Below are positions 43,126 through 50,909 of a stretch of 64,000 nt of DNA, one piece after another (the first letter of the stretch is position 1; each line of letters starts with the position of its first letter). The notes beneath the pieces are model-generated. The model did no database searches. It worked only from the letters and a program-made list of their open reading frames with translations, and was not told where the DNA came from. This DNA is from Streptomyces pseudovenezuelae (lineage in GTDB: Bacteria; Actinomycetota; Actinomycetes; Streptomycetales; Streptomycetaceae). A program made the translations under genes and the position numbers. The stretch lies in the NCBI RefSeq assembly GCF_029892565.1, contig NZ_JARXVH010000003.1, positions 558,001 through 622,000 of the forward strand, read 5' to 3'.

Positions 43126-43719
43126 GTGACGACCTCGCGCGTACTGGCGATCGCCCTCCAGGACACCGGCAGGACCTCGCTTCGTCCCCTGCCGATCGAA
43201 GCAGCCGAACTGCTCCACCGTGCCGGCGCTCCGCCGCGCCTGGTCGCCCATCTGCGAGCAGTCCACGACGTTGCGGGGCAACTCCTCGACTGGATCGCCG
43301 CACGCAACCTCGATCTGGGCATCAGCCCGGAGGCCGTTCTCTTCGGAGCCGCCACCCACGACATCGGCAAGACTCTGCACCCCGCCGAGTTGTCCGCTCC
43401 CGGTGGGCAGCACGAAGAAGCCGGCCGAGAGCTGCTCATGGCCCAGGGCGTCGATTCCGGCATGGCACGCTTCGCCGCGACACACGCCGCCTGGACCAGC
43501 GAAGCGGCTGGGACGGAAGACCTCCTGGTCAGCCTGGCCGACAAGATCTGGAAGAACAAGCGGGTCCCCGAACTCGAAGACCTTGTCGTCGCCCGACTCG
43601 CAGCGGCGAGCGGAAGACCGGTCTGGGAGGAGTTCCTCGACCTGGACAGTGTGCTCACTCGCATCGGCGACCAGGCCGATGAGCGCCTCGCCTTTCAGAT
43701 GTCCTACCCGACAGGTTGA
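43126..43719 (+). CDS. HD domain-containing hydrolase
   Basis: From GTG 43126 the product is 197 residues (VTTSRVLAIALQDTGRTSLRPLPIEAAELLHRAGAP). Metal-binding residues are seen in VHDVAGQLLDWI, FGAATHDIGKTLHPAELS and HEEAGRELL, typical of HD phosphohydrolases; the substrate is unknown. TACCCT (43114-43119) lies six bases before the GTG with no ribosome site, suggesting a leaderless message separate from dnaB, whose stop is only 34 bp upstream. Confidence 0.82.
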   Translation: MTTSRVLAIALQDTGRTSLRPLPIEAAELLHRAGAPPRLVAHLRAVHDVAGQLLDWIAARNLDLGISPEAVLFGAATHDIGKTLHPAELSAPGGQHEEAGRELLMAQGVDSGMARFAATHAAWTSEAAGTEDLLVSLADKIWKNKRVPELEDLVVARLAAASGRPVWEEFLDLDSVLTRIGDQADERLAFQMSYPTG

Positions 43720-43816
43720 GGCGGGGAATCGGGTAGATCATGGAACCCCGTACGTTCCCGCGACCCCAGGACAAATGCGTTCGACGCCCGGGCAGCTCGC
43801 GGGGTGGACTGGGGGA

Positions 43817-45202
43817 ATGACGACACCTCAGGAAGAGCTGCTCCCCGGTACGCGGCGGGCGCTGCTGCATCGGATCGCCGTGGCCCAGGCCGAAGGGCGT
43901 GCGCCGTCGCTGGTCGCGGCGGTGGTACGGGACGGGCGGGCCGTGTGGCACGGGGCGCGGACCTCGGTGGACGGGCACGGGCCGGACGAGAACGTGCAGT
44001 ACCGGATCGGGTCGATCACCAAGACCTTCACCGCCGTTCTGGTACTGCGGCTGCGGGACGAGGGCGCGCTCGACCTCGGTGACCCGGTGGAGAGGCATCT
44101 GCCGGGCACGGGCGTGGGGGAGGCCACCGTCGCTGACCTCCTCGCCCACACGGGCGGGTTGGCCGCCGAGTCGCCCGCTCCCTGGTGGGAGCGCACTCCG
44201 GGCTCGCTGCGCCCCGAACTCGCCGACGTCCTGGGCGAACAGCCACTCCTGCACCCGGTGGGCCGCCGCTTCCACTACTCCAACCCGGGCTACACCGTGC
44301 TGGGCGCGCTCGTCGAGAAGCTGCGCGGGGCTCCGTGGGAGGAGGTGCTTCGGCGGGAAGTGCTCGAACCCCTGGGCCTGGACCGCACGAGCGGCCGTCC
44401 GAAGGCGCCCCACGCGGGTGGCTGGGCCGTGCATCCCTGGGCCGATGTCATGCTGCCGGAGCCCTCCGAGGACCTCGGACGCATGGCTCCCGCCGGTCAA
44501 CTCTGGTCCACCACCGGTGACTTGGCGCGGTTCGCGACCTTCCTGGCGCAAGGGGACGACCGTGTCTTGAGCGCCGAGAGCGTACGGGAGATGCGCGTGC
44601 CGGCGGCGCCGGGCGAGGCCGCGGACGTCGCGGACGGCGTCTCGTACGGACTCGGGCTGCAGATCCAGCAGCGTCACGGTCGGCTGCTGGTGGGCCATTC
44701 CGGTTCGCTGCCGGGCTTTCTGGCGAACCTCAGCATCAGTGTCGAGGACGACGTCGCGGCGGTGGTGCTGACCAACTGCACCTCCGGTCCCCTCGTGTCC
44801 TCCGTCGGTGCCGACCTCGTGCGCATCGTCGCCGAGTCCGAGCCCCGCATCCCCGCCCCGTGGCGGCCGCTGCCCGAAGTGGACGCGTCCGTACTGGAGT
44901 TGGCGGGGCCGTGGTACTGGGGGACTCACGCGTACGCCCTCCGGCTGACGGCCGACGGAGGGGTCTCGCTGGAGCCCCTGGCCGGCAGTGGCCGCCGGTC
45001 TCGCTTCCGGGCCAACGCCGACGGCACCTGGACCGGACGGGAGGGCTACTACGCCGGAGAGCTCCTGAAGGCCGTACGACGGCCCGACGGGACCGTGAGC
45101 CATCTGGACCTCGGGTCCTTCGTGTTCACGCGTCAGCCGTACGACGAGGGGGCTTCTGTGCCGGGTGGAGTCGACCCGGACGGATGGCGAGGCATCGGAT
45201 AG
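43817..45202 (+). CDS. Serine hydrolase of the beta-lactamase/class C family
   Basis: The 461-residue protein starts at ATG 43817 after a GGGGG tract. It has the SxxK nucleophile in GSITKTF (Ser66), the YSN motif (Tyr154) and the third motif GHSGSLPG (His294). These belong to the esterase/DD-peptidase-like serine hydrolases. No signal peptide is visible, so it is probably cytoplasmic and more likely an esterase or peptidase than a resistance beta-lactamase. A lipocalin-like C-terminal domain follows from about residue 350. It ends 16 bp before a parS-centred palindrome. Confidence 0.85.
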   Translation: MTTPQEELLPGTRRALLHRIAVAQAEGRAPSLVAAVVRDGRAVWHGARTSVDGHGPDENVQYRIGSITKTFTAVLVLRLRDEGALDLGDPVERHLPGTGVGEATVADLLAHTGGLAAESPAPWWERTPGSLRPELADVLGEQPLLHPVGRRFHYSNPGYTVLGALVEKLRGAPWEEVLRREVLEPLGLDRTSGRPKAPHAGGWAVHPWADVMLPEPSEDLGRMAPAGQLWSTTGDLARFATFLAQGDDRVLSAESVREMRVPAAPGEAADVADGVSYGLGLQIQQRHGRLLVGHSGSLPGFLANLSISVEDDVAAVVLTNCTSGPLVSSVGADLVRIVAESEPRIPAPWRPLPEVDASVLELAGPWYWGTHAYALRLTADGGVSLEPLAGSGRRSRFRANADGTWTGREGYYAGELLKAVRRPDGTVSHLDLGSFVFTRQPYDEGASVPGGVDPDGWRGIG

Positions 45203-45218
45203 CCGGGCGTGGCGCGAT

Positions 45219-45250
45219 GGGCGTCTTGTTTCACGTGAAACAAGACGCCC
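45219..45250. other. parS: parS at the centre of a 32 bp perfect palindrome
   Basis: Exact parS 45228-45241 is flanked by GGGCGTCTT and AAGACGCCC, making a perfect 32 bp inverted repeat between two convergent genes, in the position of a terminator. Confidence 0.93.
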
Positions 45251-45258
45251 ACGGGGGT

Positions 45259-45711
45259 TCACAGCTGAAGCTTGAAGCCCACGTGTGAGGCCGTGAATCC
45301 GAGCCGCTCGTAGAAGCGGTGGGCGTCGGTGCGTGTGACGTCGGAGGTCAGCTGGACCAACTGGCAGTTCTGGCGCCGGGATTCGTCGACCGCCCACTCG
45401 ATGAGCTGCGTGCCCAGGCCGCTGCCGCGCTCATCGGCATGGATGCGGACACCTTCGATGATGGACCTGGTGGCACCGCGCCGGGACAGACCGGGGATGA
45501 CCGTGAGCTGCAGCGTGCCGACGACCCGGTCCTCGCGAACGGCGACGACCAGATGCTGGTTCGGGTCGGCCGCGAGGCGTTCCCGAGCGGCCAGGTAAGG
45601 GGCCAGATCGTCCGGAGACTCGCGCTGGGCGCCGAGCGGGTCGTCGGCGAGCATCGCGACGATCACGGGCACGTCGTCCGCCGTGGCGGGCCGTATTTCA
45701 AGATCTCCCAT
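45259..45711 (-). CDS. GNAT family N-acetyltransferase
   Basis: The 150-residue protein (MGDLEIRPATADDVPVIVAMLADDPLGAQRESP) is a compact single-domain GNAT. The CoA-binding motif is in IIEGVRIHADERGSGLGTQLIEWAVDESRR, and the C-terminal YERLGFTASHVGFKLQL is typical. The acceptor is unknown. It lies 35 bp after a second acetyltransferase gene on the same strand and may be co-transcribed. Confidence 0.88.
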   Translation of the reverse strand: MGDLEIRPATADDVPVIVAMLADDPLGAQRESPDDLAPYLAARERLAADPNQHLVVAVREDRVVGTLQLTVIPGLSRRGATRSIIEGVRIHADERGSGLGTQLIEWAVDESRRQNCQLVQLTSDVTRTDAHRFYERLGFTASHVGFKLQL

Positions 45712-45746
45712 GCCCGCAGCCTACGCACGGCGGTGACCGACGTGCC

Positions 45747-46613
45747 TCAGCCGGCGGCCACCGTCAGCGGGGCGAAGCGCCTGGTCCAGTCCCCGGGGAG
45801 TTCCGGGACGCCGTAGGTCATGACCGCGTTCTCGGCGACGGAGACCAGACCGCGTTCCTTCGCCCACGCCAGCAACTCCTCGTGGCGTACGTCGATGTCG
45901 GTGCGCAGGGGTCGGCCGGTGCGGACGGCGAGAGAGGTGAGCAGCGCCTGGGCGGTCTCGGTGTCCTGGGCGATCAGCGGGCCGACGACATGGGTCTCCA
46001 TGTTGGGCCAGGCCGCCGCGTAGCCGATGAGCCGGCCGTCCCGCTCGGCGACCCGCAACTGGTCGGCGAAGGCGGGGAGGCGGGTGATGATGTGCGTGCG
46101 GTCCAGGCCGAACACCTCCTCGTCGAGCCGGAGGATCGAGGTGAGGTCTTCCGCGGTGGCCGCGCGTGTGGCGACCTTCGGTTCCGGACCGCCGGGCGTG
46201 AAGTGCCCGAGCAGCATCTCCGCCCGGCCGATGACCTTGAAGCCGAGTTCCTCGTAGAGCGGGCGGCCGTACGGGGTCGCGTGCAGGGTCAGTGGAGTGG
46301 TGCCCATTGCCGAGACGACGTGTCGCATAAGCCGGCGTCCCACGCCCCGACGGGCATGCCGTTCGGCGACCAGCACCATGCCGATGGCTCCCAGGCCGGG
46401 GCGGTCCTGCGGTCCGTACTCGCTGACGACACAGGCGCTGACGAGACCGCCGTCGGGGTCGTCGATCCCGTAGCCCTTCCCGGATGCGAGGAGGAGGCCC
46501 CACTTGTGTTCTTCGCGCTGCCACCCCCGGTCCTCGGACAAGTCGGCGCAGGCGGTGAGATCGCGAAGCGTCAGACGGCGGATCGGAAGAGCGGCGAGAG
46601 AAGGAGTCGGCAC
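45747..46613 (-). CDS. GNAT family N-acetyltransferase (two-domain)
   Basis: I take GTG 46613 as start (VPTPSLAALPIRRLTLRDLTACADLSEDRGW), giving 288 residues; the frame is open to 46679. The N-terminal GNAT core has the CoA loop IGMVLVAERHARRGVGRRLMRHVV, and a second acetyltransferase-like domain follows (RLIGYAAAWPNMETHVVGPLIAQDTETAQALLTSL). The substrate is unknown. No good ribosome site is seen before the start. Confidence 0.82.
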   Translation of the reverse strand: MPTPSLAALPIRRLTLRDLTACADLSEDRGWQREEHKWGLLLASGKGYGIDDPDGGLVSACVVSEYGPQDRPGLGAIGMVLVAERHARRGVGRRLMRHVVSAMGTTPLTLHATPYGRPLYEELGFKVIGRAEMLLGHFTPGGPEPKVATRAATAEDLTSILRLDEEVFGLDRTHIITRLPAFADQLRVAERDGRLIGYAAAWPNMETHVVGPLIAQDTETAQALLTSLAVRTGRPLRTDIDVRHEELLAWAKERGLVSVAENAVMTYGVPELPGDWTRRFAPLTVAAG

Positions 46614-46733
46614 GCAGGTCAGGCTGTCTGACGGGTGGCCTCGCCGTCCACCGCTTTCCGGCTCTTCGCAGGCGGACACACGAGCTTTTGGCCATGTCGT
46701 GGGCAGCCGTACACAGAGCCGACAGCGGCCGGT

Positions 46734-46747
46734 GTTTCACGTGAAAC
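46734..46747. other. parS: parS site (exact)
   Basis: GTTTCACGTGAAAC, extended by CGGT and ACCG to a 22 bp palindrome (46730-46751), in the divergent gap between the GNAT and HAD genes. Confidence 0.95.
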
Positions 46748-46793
46748 ACCGCCGACGACGAGCCGTCCAGTGGCCGCACTAGTCTCGATGACC

Positions 46794-47426
46794 ATGGCGA
46801 GACTTCATCTCTTCGATCTCGACGGCACGTTGCTGTACGACACCTCGGCGCCCGTGGAGATCTCACGGCAGTTGGGGCTGGAAGCCGAGACCGTGGCTCT
46901 GGACAAGGCGATCTCGGCGGGACTGATCGGTCCGCCGGAGTACGCGGCGCGAGTACGTGAGCTCTGGGCGGATCTCACCGAGGCCCATGTGGCGTCGGCC
47001 TTCGAGGGAGCACCGTGGCTGGGCCGCATTCGGGAGGTCTGGGCGGCGATCCGGCAGGAAGGCGACTACTGCGCCGTCGTCTCGCTCTCCCCTTCCTTCT
47101 TCGTGGAGCGGCTCACCGGCTGGGGTGCACATGCGGCCCATGGATCCCTGTTTCCCGCCGTGCCGTTCACTGAGCCCGTGGACCCTGCCGGGGTGCTCAA
47201 TGCCGCGGCCAAAGTGGAGATCGCCAGGCGACTGTGTGAGGAGTTCGGAGTGACGTCCGCCGACTGTGTCGCGTATGGCGACTCGTTCTCGGACAAGGAC
47301 CTCTTCGGCGCGGTGCCGACTTCCGTGGCGGTCAATGCGGACCTTCACCTGGTCGGTCTCGCGACACACTCGTACATGGGCCTGGATCTGTGGGAAGCCT
47401 ATGAATTGGTGCGGCACGCCCGGTAA
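46794..47426 (+). CDS. HAD superfamily phosphatase
   Basis: The 210-residue protein opens MARLHLFDLDGTLLYDTSAP, the HAD nucleophile motif DLDGT. VVSLSPSFFVERLTGWG supplies motif II, and CVAYGDSFSDKDLFGAV is motif IV with the metal-binding Asp pair. It resembles phosphoserine-phosphatase-like hydrolases. ATG 46788 is also possible. TAGTCT (46780-46785) stands eight bases before ATG 46794 without a ribosome site, so the transcript is probably leaderless. A parS lies just upstream. Confidence 0.85.
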   Translation: MARLHLFDLDGTLLYDTSAPVEISRQLGLEAETVALDKAISAGLIGPPEYAARVRELWADLTEAHVASAFEGAPWLGRIREVWAAIRQEGDYCAVVSLSPSFFVERLTGWGAHAAHGSLFPAVPFTEPVDPAGVLNAAAKVEIARRLCEEFGVTSADCVAYGDSFSDKDLFGAVPTSVAVNADLHLVGLATHSYMGLDLWEAYELVRHAR

Positions 47427-47761
47427 TTGAAGGAATTGATGGTTCGCCCCGCTCCATTCGTGGTGGTGGAAGGCGGGACTTGTGATCGACGCGGCGGCCG
47501 GTATGGTCGACTCCGGTTCGCTTTCCGGGGCGAGGCGCACACGCCCTGTGCGAGGTCGGAGAGCCGGGGGCTGGAGAGGACACTGCGGCCAATGTCACAC
47601 TCTCGGCTTACTTGTCCGTACGGAACGTGAATACGGTTTGAATGTGGCTGTATTGGCCGCTGGGCGAAACGGGGAAAGCAAGCCGTCTGCGGGGGAAGCA
47701 GGCATCTTCCGAACGAGGAGGTGCGCAGACCGACCGAAAGATGTTCGAGGCGAGGCACACC
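47427..47761. other. Intergenic region before the flavohemoglobin gene (335 bp)
   Basis: No gene is supported. The region contains a 10 bp palindrome TCCGTACGGA and a relatively AT-rich stretch around 47620-47660 that may hold the promoter. I could not identify a clear -35/-10 pair or a known nitric-oxide-responsive (NsrR) operator. Confidence 0.4.
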
Positions 47762-49195
47762 ATGGACGCTCCGACCACCACGTCGGCCGACAACGGCACG
47801 TCCGGCGGCGGGGCCGGCTGGTTCACGCCGCACACGCAGCCGGAGACAACCCCGGGCAGTGAGCGCGAGGCCTCCGAGGGCAACCGCCTCGCCGGGATGC
47901 GGCCGGTGGGCAGGACCACCGCGGACACGGAGACGGATCAGCAGAGGGAGAACGCCGGGCAACCGGTCGTGACGGCCCCCGCAACCGACCCGTACGTCCC
48001 TGCCCAGCGCTCCACCTCCTCCGCCCCGCCGCCCGCCCCCGCCGCCCCGCAGACGGCCGTCCCGGCCCGCGCCGAGCAGGCCTCGCCGGACGCCGTCCTC
48101 ATCCGCCGGACGATGGCGGAGGTCGCGCCGGTCGCCGACAAGGTCACCTCGTACTTCTACGCGCTGCTCTTCGTCCGCCACCCCGACCTTCGGTCGCTGT
48201 TCCCGGCGGCGATGGACACCCAGCGGGACCGGCTGCTCAAGGCGCTGCTCACCGCGGCCGAGCACGTCGACAACACCCCCGTCCTCGTCGACTATCTGCA
48301 GAACCTGGGCCGCGGCCACCGCAAGTACGGCACGCGCCCCGAGCACTACGCGGCCGTCGGCGAGTGCCTCATCGGCGCGCTGAGCAAGTACGCGTCGGGC
48401 GTCTGGCACCCGGAGATGGAGGCGGCCTGGGTCCGGACGTACACGACGATCTCGCAGGTCATGATCGACGCCGCCGCCGCGGACGAACTGCGCGCCCCGG
48501 CCTGGTGGTACGCCGAGATCGTGGCGCACGACCTGAGAACCCGGGACGTCGCCGTCCTCACGGTCCGCCCGAACCAGCCCTATCCCTTTCTCGCCGGCCA
48601 GTACGCGAGTGTGGAGACACCGTGGTGGCCGCGGATCTGGCGGCACTACTCCTTCGCCTCGGCGCCCCGCCACGACGGTCTGCTGACGTTCCACGTGAAG
48701 GCCGTCCCGGCGGGCTGGGTCTCCAACGCGCTCGTGCACCGCTCCCGGCCCGGCGACATCCTCCGTCTCGGCCCGCCGGCCGGCTCGATGACCGTCGACC
48801 ACACGACCGACAGCGGCCTGCTCTGCCTCGGCGGCGGCACCGGCATCGCGCCCATCAGGGCGCTGGTCGAGGACGTCGCCGAACACGGCGAGCGGCGTCC
48901 CGTCGAGGTGTTCTACGGCGCCCGCACCGACCACGACCTGTACGACATCGACACGATGCTCAGGCTCCAGCAGACCCACCCGTGGCTCTCGGTCCGCGCG
49001 ATCATCGACCAGCACGCGCACCTCCAACTGCCCGACGCCATCCGCCAGTACGGGCCGTGGAGCGGGTACGACGCCTATCTCTCCGGGCCGCCCGGCATGA
49101 TCCGCAACGGTGTCGACGCCCTCAGGAATGTCGGCATCCCGTCGGAGCGCATACGGCACGACTCGGTGGAGGAACTCGTCGGCGCCGGAGACTGA
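47762..49195 (+). CDS. Flavohemoglobin-like protein (globin plus FAD/NAD reductase)
   Basis: From ATG 47762 (GAGGCGAGG upstream) the product is 477 residues. About 100 residues of Pro/Ala/Thr-rich, probably disordered sequence precede a globin domain (VADKVTSYFYALLFVRHPDLRSLFP ... NLGRGHRKYGTRPEHYAAVGECL), which contains a likely distal Tyr and a proximal-region His. The reductase follows: RHYSFASAP for FAD, LCLGGGTGIAPIRALVED for NAD and LSGPPGMIRNGVDAL at the end. Flavohemoglobins turn nitric oxide into nitrate. The N-terminal extension is unusual, and NO dioxygenase activity is inferred. Confidence 0.87.
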   Translation: MDAPTTTSADNGTSGGGAGWFTPHTQPETTPGSEREASEGNRLAGMRPVGRTTADTETDQQRENAGQPVVTAPATDPYVPAQRSTSSAPPPAPAAPQTAVPARAEQASPDAVLIRRTMAEVAPVADKVTSYFYALLFVRHPDLRSLFPAAMDTQRDRLLKALLTAAEHVDNTPVLVDYLQNLGRGHRKYGTRPEHYAAVGECLIGALSKYASGVWHPEMEAAWVRTYTTISQVMIDAAAADELRAPAWWYAEIVAHDLRTRDVAVLTVRPNQPYPFLAGQYASVETPWWPRIWRHYSFASAPRHDGLLTFHVKAVPAGWVSNALVHRSRPGDILRLGPPAGSMTVDHTTDSGLLCLGGGTGIAPIRALVEDVAEHGERRPVEVFYGARTDHDLYDIDTMLRLQQTHPWLSVRAIIDQHAHLQLPDAIRQYGPWSGYDAYLSGPPGMIRNGVDALRNVGIPSERIRHDSVEELVGAGD

Positions 49196-49208
49196 CGCGA
49201 CGCCGGGA

Positions 49209-49691
49209 TCAGCCGAGGTCGGGCGCGTGCATCGCGCGTACGCCCTCGATGTTCCCGTCCAGGTAGTGCCGTAGCGACAGCGGTACGAGATGGACGGAGG
49301 CGATGCCGACCCGGGTGAACGGCACCCGGACGATCTCGTACTCCCCGGCGGGCTCGTCGACTTCGGGGCCATGGCGCAGAGACGTGTCCATGGACTCCAG
49401 GCGGCAGACGAAGAAGTGCTGCACCTTCACGCCGGTCGTGGCGGCGTCCTTGCCGATGTGTTCGACGGTGTCCACGAAGCAGGGCACCACATCGGTGATC
49501 TTGGCGCCGAGTTCCTCGTCCACTTCGCGATGGAGGGCGTCGACGACGGTCGAGTCCTCGGACTCGACTCCGCCACCGGGGGTGACCCAGTAGGGATCGA
49601 CGCCTGGCTTGGTGCGCTTGATGAGGATCAGGTAGTCACCGTCGAGCAGAACGGCACGGGCGGTGCGCTTGACCACGGGTCGGACGGTCAT
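49209..49691 (-). CDS. Nudix hydrolase
   Basis: From ATG 49691 the protein is 160 residues (MTVRPVVKRTARAVLLDGDYLILIKRTKPG). The Nudix box is complete, from GGGVESEDSTVVDALHREVD into EELG, matching G-x5-E-x7-R-E-U-x-E-E-x-G-U. It hydrolyses a nucleoside diphosphate linked to another group; the substrate is not evident. It is convergent with the flavohemoglobin gene, 13 bp apart. Confidence 0.9.
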   Translation of the reverse strand: MTVRPVVKRTARAVLLDGDYLILIKRTKPGVDPYWVTPGGGVESEDSTVVDALHREVDEELGAKITDVVPCFVDTVEHIGKDAATTGVKVQHFFVCRLESMDTSLRHGPEVDEPAGEYEIVRVPFTRVGIASVHLVPLSLRHYLDGNIEGVRAMHAPDLG

Positions 49692-49712
49692 GGGAGAAAT
49701 GTGGCCCGACTG

Positions 49713-49726
49713 GTTCCACGTGAAAC
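49713..49726. other. parS-like site (one mismatch)
   Basis: GTTCCACGTGAAAC, one change from parS, 22 bp upstream of the Nudix gene start. Confidence 0.6.
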
Positions 49727-49779
49727 ATCGCGGGACGTCACCGGCCGAGTTCGCCGCGTGGTCGCGACAAAAGGCCTGG

Positions 49780-50682
49780 TCAGCACCAGTCGGCCGCGGA
49801 CCGCAGCAACCAGTCGTGTGCCCGCGCGATATGTGGCATGGCCAACGTGCCGGTGCGGACCACCAAGAAGTACGTCCGCAGGGGCGGCACCGCGGGATCG
49901 TGCAGGGCCAGGACGTCACCGCGCTCCAGGGCGGCGGCGCACAGATAGCGGGGCAGCACCGCGAGTCCCGCGCCCGCGACGGCACAGGCGAGGACCGCCC
50001 GCAGATCGGGCACGATGACCGTGCCCGGAGTGACCGGACGGGAGTCGAAGACGGCGGCCCAGTAACGGGAGACGAAGGGAAGCGACTCGTGCACCTCGAT
50101 CACGGGGACGTTCTCCAGCGCCGGCGCCCCCTTTCGGCGCGGCTTGCCGGGTATCCGCTCGGCCCGGCGCGGGGCGGCGACCAGGACGTGCTCCTCGTCG
50201 CAGAGCGGAGTCGCCGTGAGCAGCGCACCCCGGGGACGGGCCGTACTGATGGCCAGATCATGATGCCCGGCTGCGAGACCTTCCAGGGTCTCCTCGGCAT
50301 TCCCGAACGAGGTGCGCAGCGCGAAGCCCTGGCTGTCCTCGCCGGTCAGCTCGGTGAGGGCGGGCAGCGCGCGCTCGGCGGTGAACTCCGGGGGACCGGC
50401 GAGGTGCAGGGTGCGCAGGGAGGAGTCTTCGTCGAGGCCGGTCTCGGTGATCTCCACGAGGGCGTCGAGGTGCGGGGCGGCCTTGTGCGCGAGTTCGTCG
50501 CCGATGCTCGTCGGCGTCACCCCACGGGCCTGCCGCAGGAACAGGGGTCGGCCCAACTGCCGCTCCAGCGTGCGGATCTGGGACGTCACGGCCGGCTGCG
50601 ACAGACCGAGCAGCGCGGCGGCCCGAGTGAAGGAGCCGGCCCGGTGCACGGTCACAAAAGTGCGCAGCAAGGCCAGATCCAT
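49780..50682 (-). CDS. LysR family transcriptional regulator
   Basis: From ATG 50682, preceded by GGGGGG at good spacing, the protein is 300 residues. It has the LysR winged helix (MDLALLRTFVTVHRAGSFTRAAALLGLSQPAVTSQIRTLERQLGRPLFLR) and a periplasmic-binding-like effector domain. Most LysR regulators control a divergent gene, but here the next gene to the right is on the same strand. A dyad CTAT-N10-ATAG at 50733-50750 may be its operator. Confidence 0.9.
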   Translation of the reverse strand: MDLALLRTFVTVHRAGSFTRAAALLGLSQPAVTSQIRTLERQLGRPLFLRQARGVTPTSIGDELAHKAAPHLDALVEITETGLDEDSSLRTLHLAGPPEFTAERALPALTELTGEDSQGFALRTSFGNAEETLEGLAAGHHDLAISTARPRGALLTATPLCDEEHVLVAAPRRAERIPGKPRRKGAPALENVPVIEVHESLPFVSRYWAAVFDSRPVTPGTVIVPDLRAVLACAVAGAGLAVLPRYLCAAALERGDVLALHDPAVPPLRTYFLVVRTGTLAMPHIARAHDWLLRSAADWC

Positions 50683-50732
50683 GGCACGCACCCCCCTTTC
50701 CCTGCCCCACTCCCGGCCCCGGCAGGGCCCAA

Positions 50733-50798
50733 CTATAAATAAGTCGATAGGTCTCTGTCGCTACTGTGATTGGACACTGACACAGAGTCAACTAGCCT
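50733..50798 (+). promoter_or_regulatory. LysR operator-like dyad and a rightward promoter without a gene
   Basis: CTAT (50733-50736) and ATAG (50747-50750) flank an AT-rich centre unusual for this genome. Downstream, TTGGAC (50770-50775), a 17 bp spacer and TAGCCT (50793-50798) make a plausible rightward promoter. Nothing is encoded to its right on the plus strand before a hairpin at 50830-50868. Confidence 0.5.
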
Positions 50799-50829
50799 TG
50801 GTCGCGCGGTTCTTCGCGCGCGGAACCGG

Positions 50830-50868
50830 GGACGGTCCGAGCCACGAGGGGGGAGGCTCGGACCGTCC
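50830..50868. terminator. Terminator after the cystathionine gamma-lyase gene
   Basis: A perfect 14 bp stem GGACGGTCCGAGCC / GGCTCGGACCGTCC with an 11-base purine-rich loop lies 42 bp beyond the leftward lyase gene. It would also stop a transcript coming from the rightward promoter at 50770-50798. Confidence 0.75.
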
Positions 50869-50909
50869 GTTGTGCGTAGGCGGCCGCCGACCGGACGACC
50901 GTAAACCGG

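Noticed and set aside
48689..48702. GTTCCACGTGAAGG as a further parS
   Set aside because: It breaks dyad symmetry and lies in the conserved reductase-coding part of the flavohemoglobin gene; best explained by codon use.
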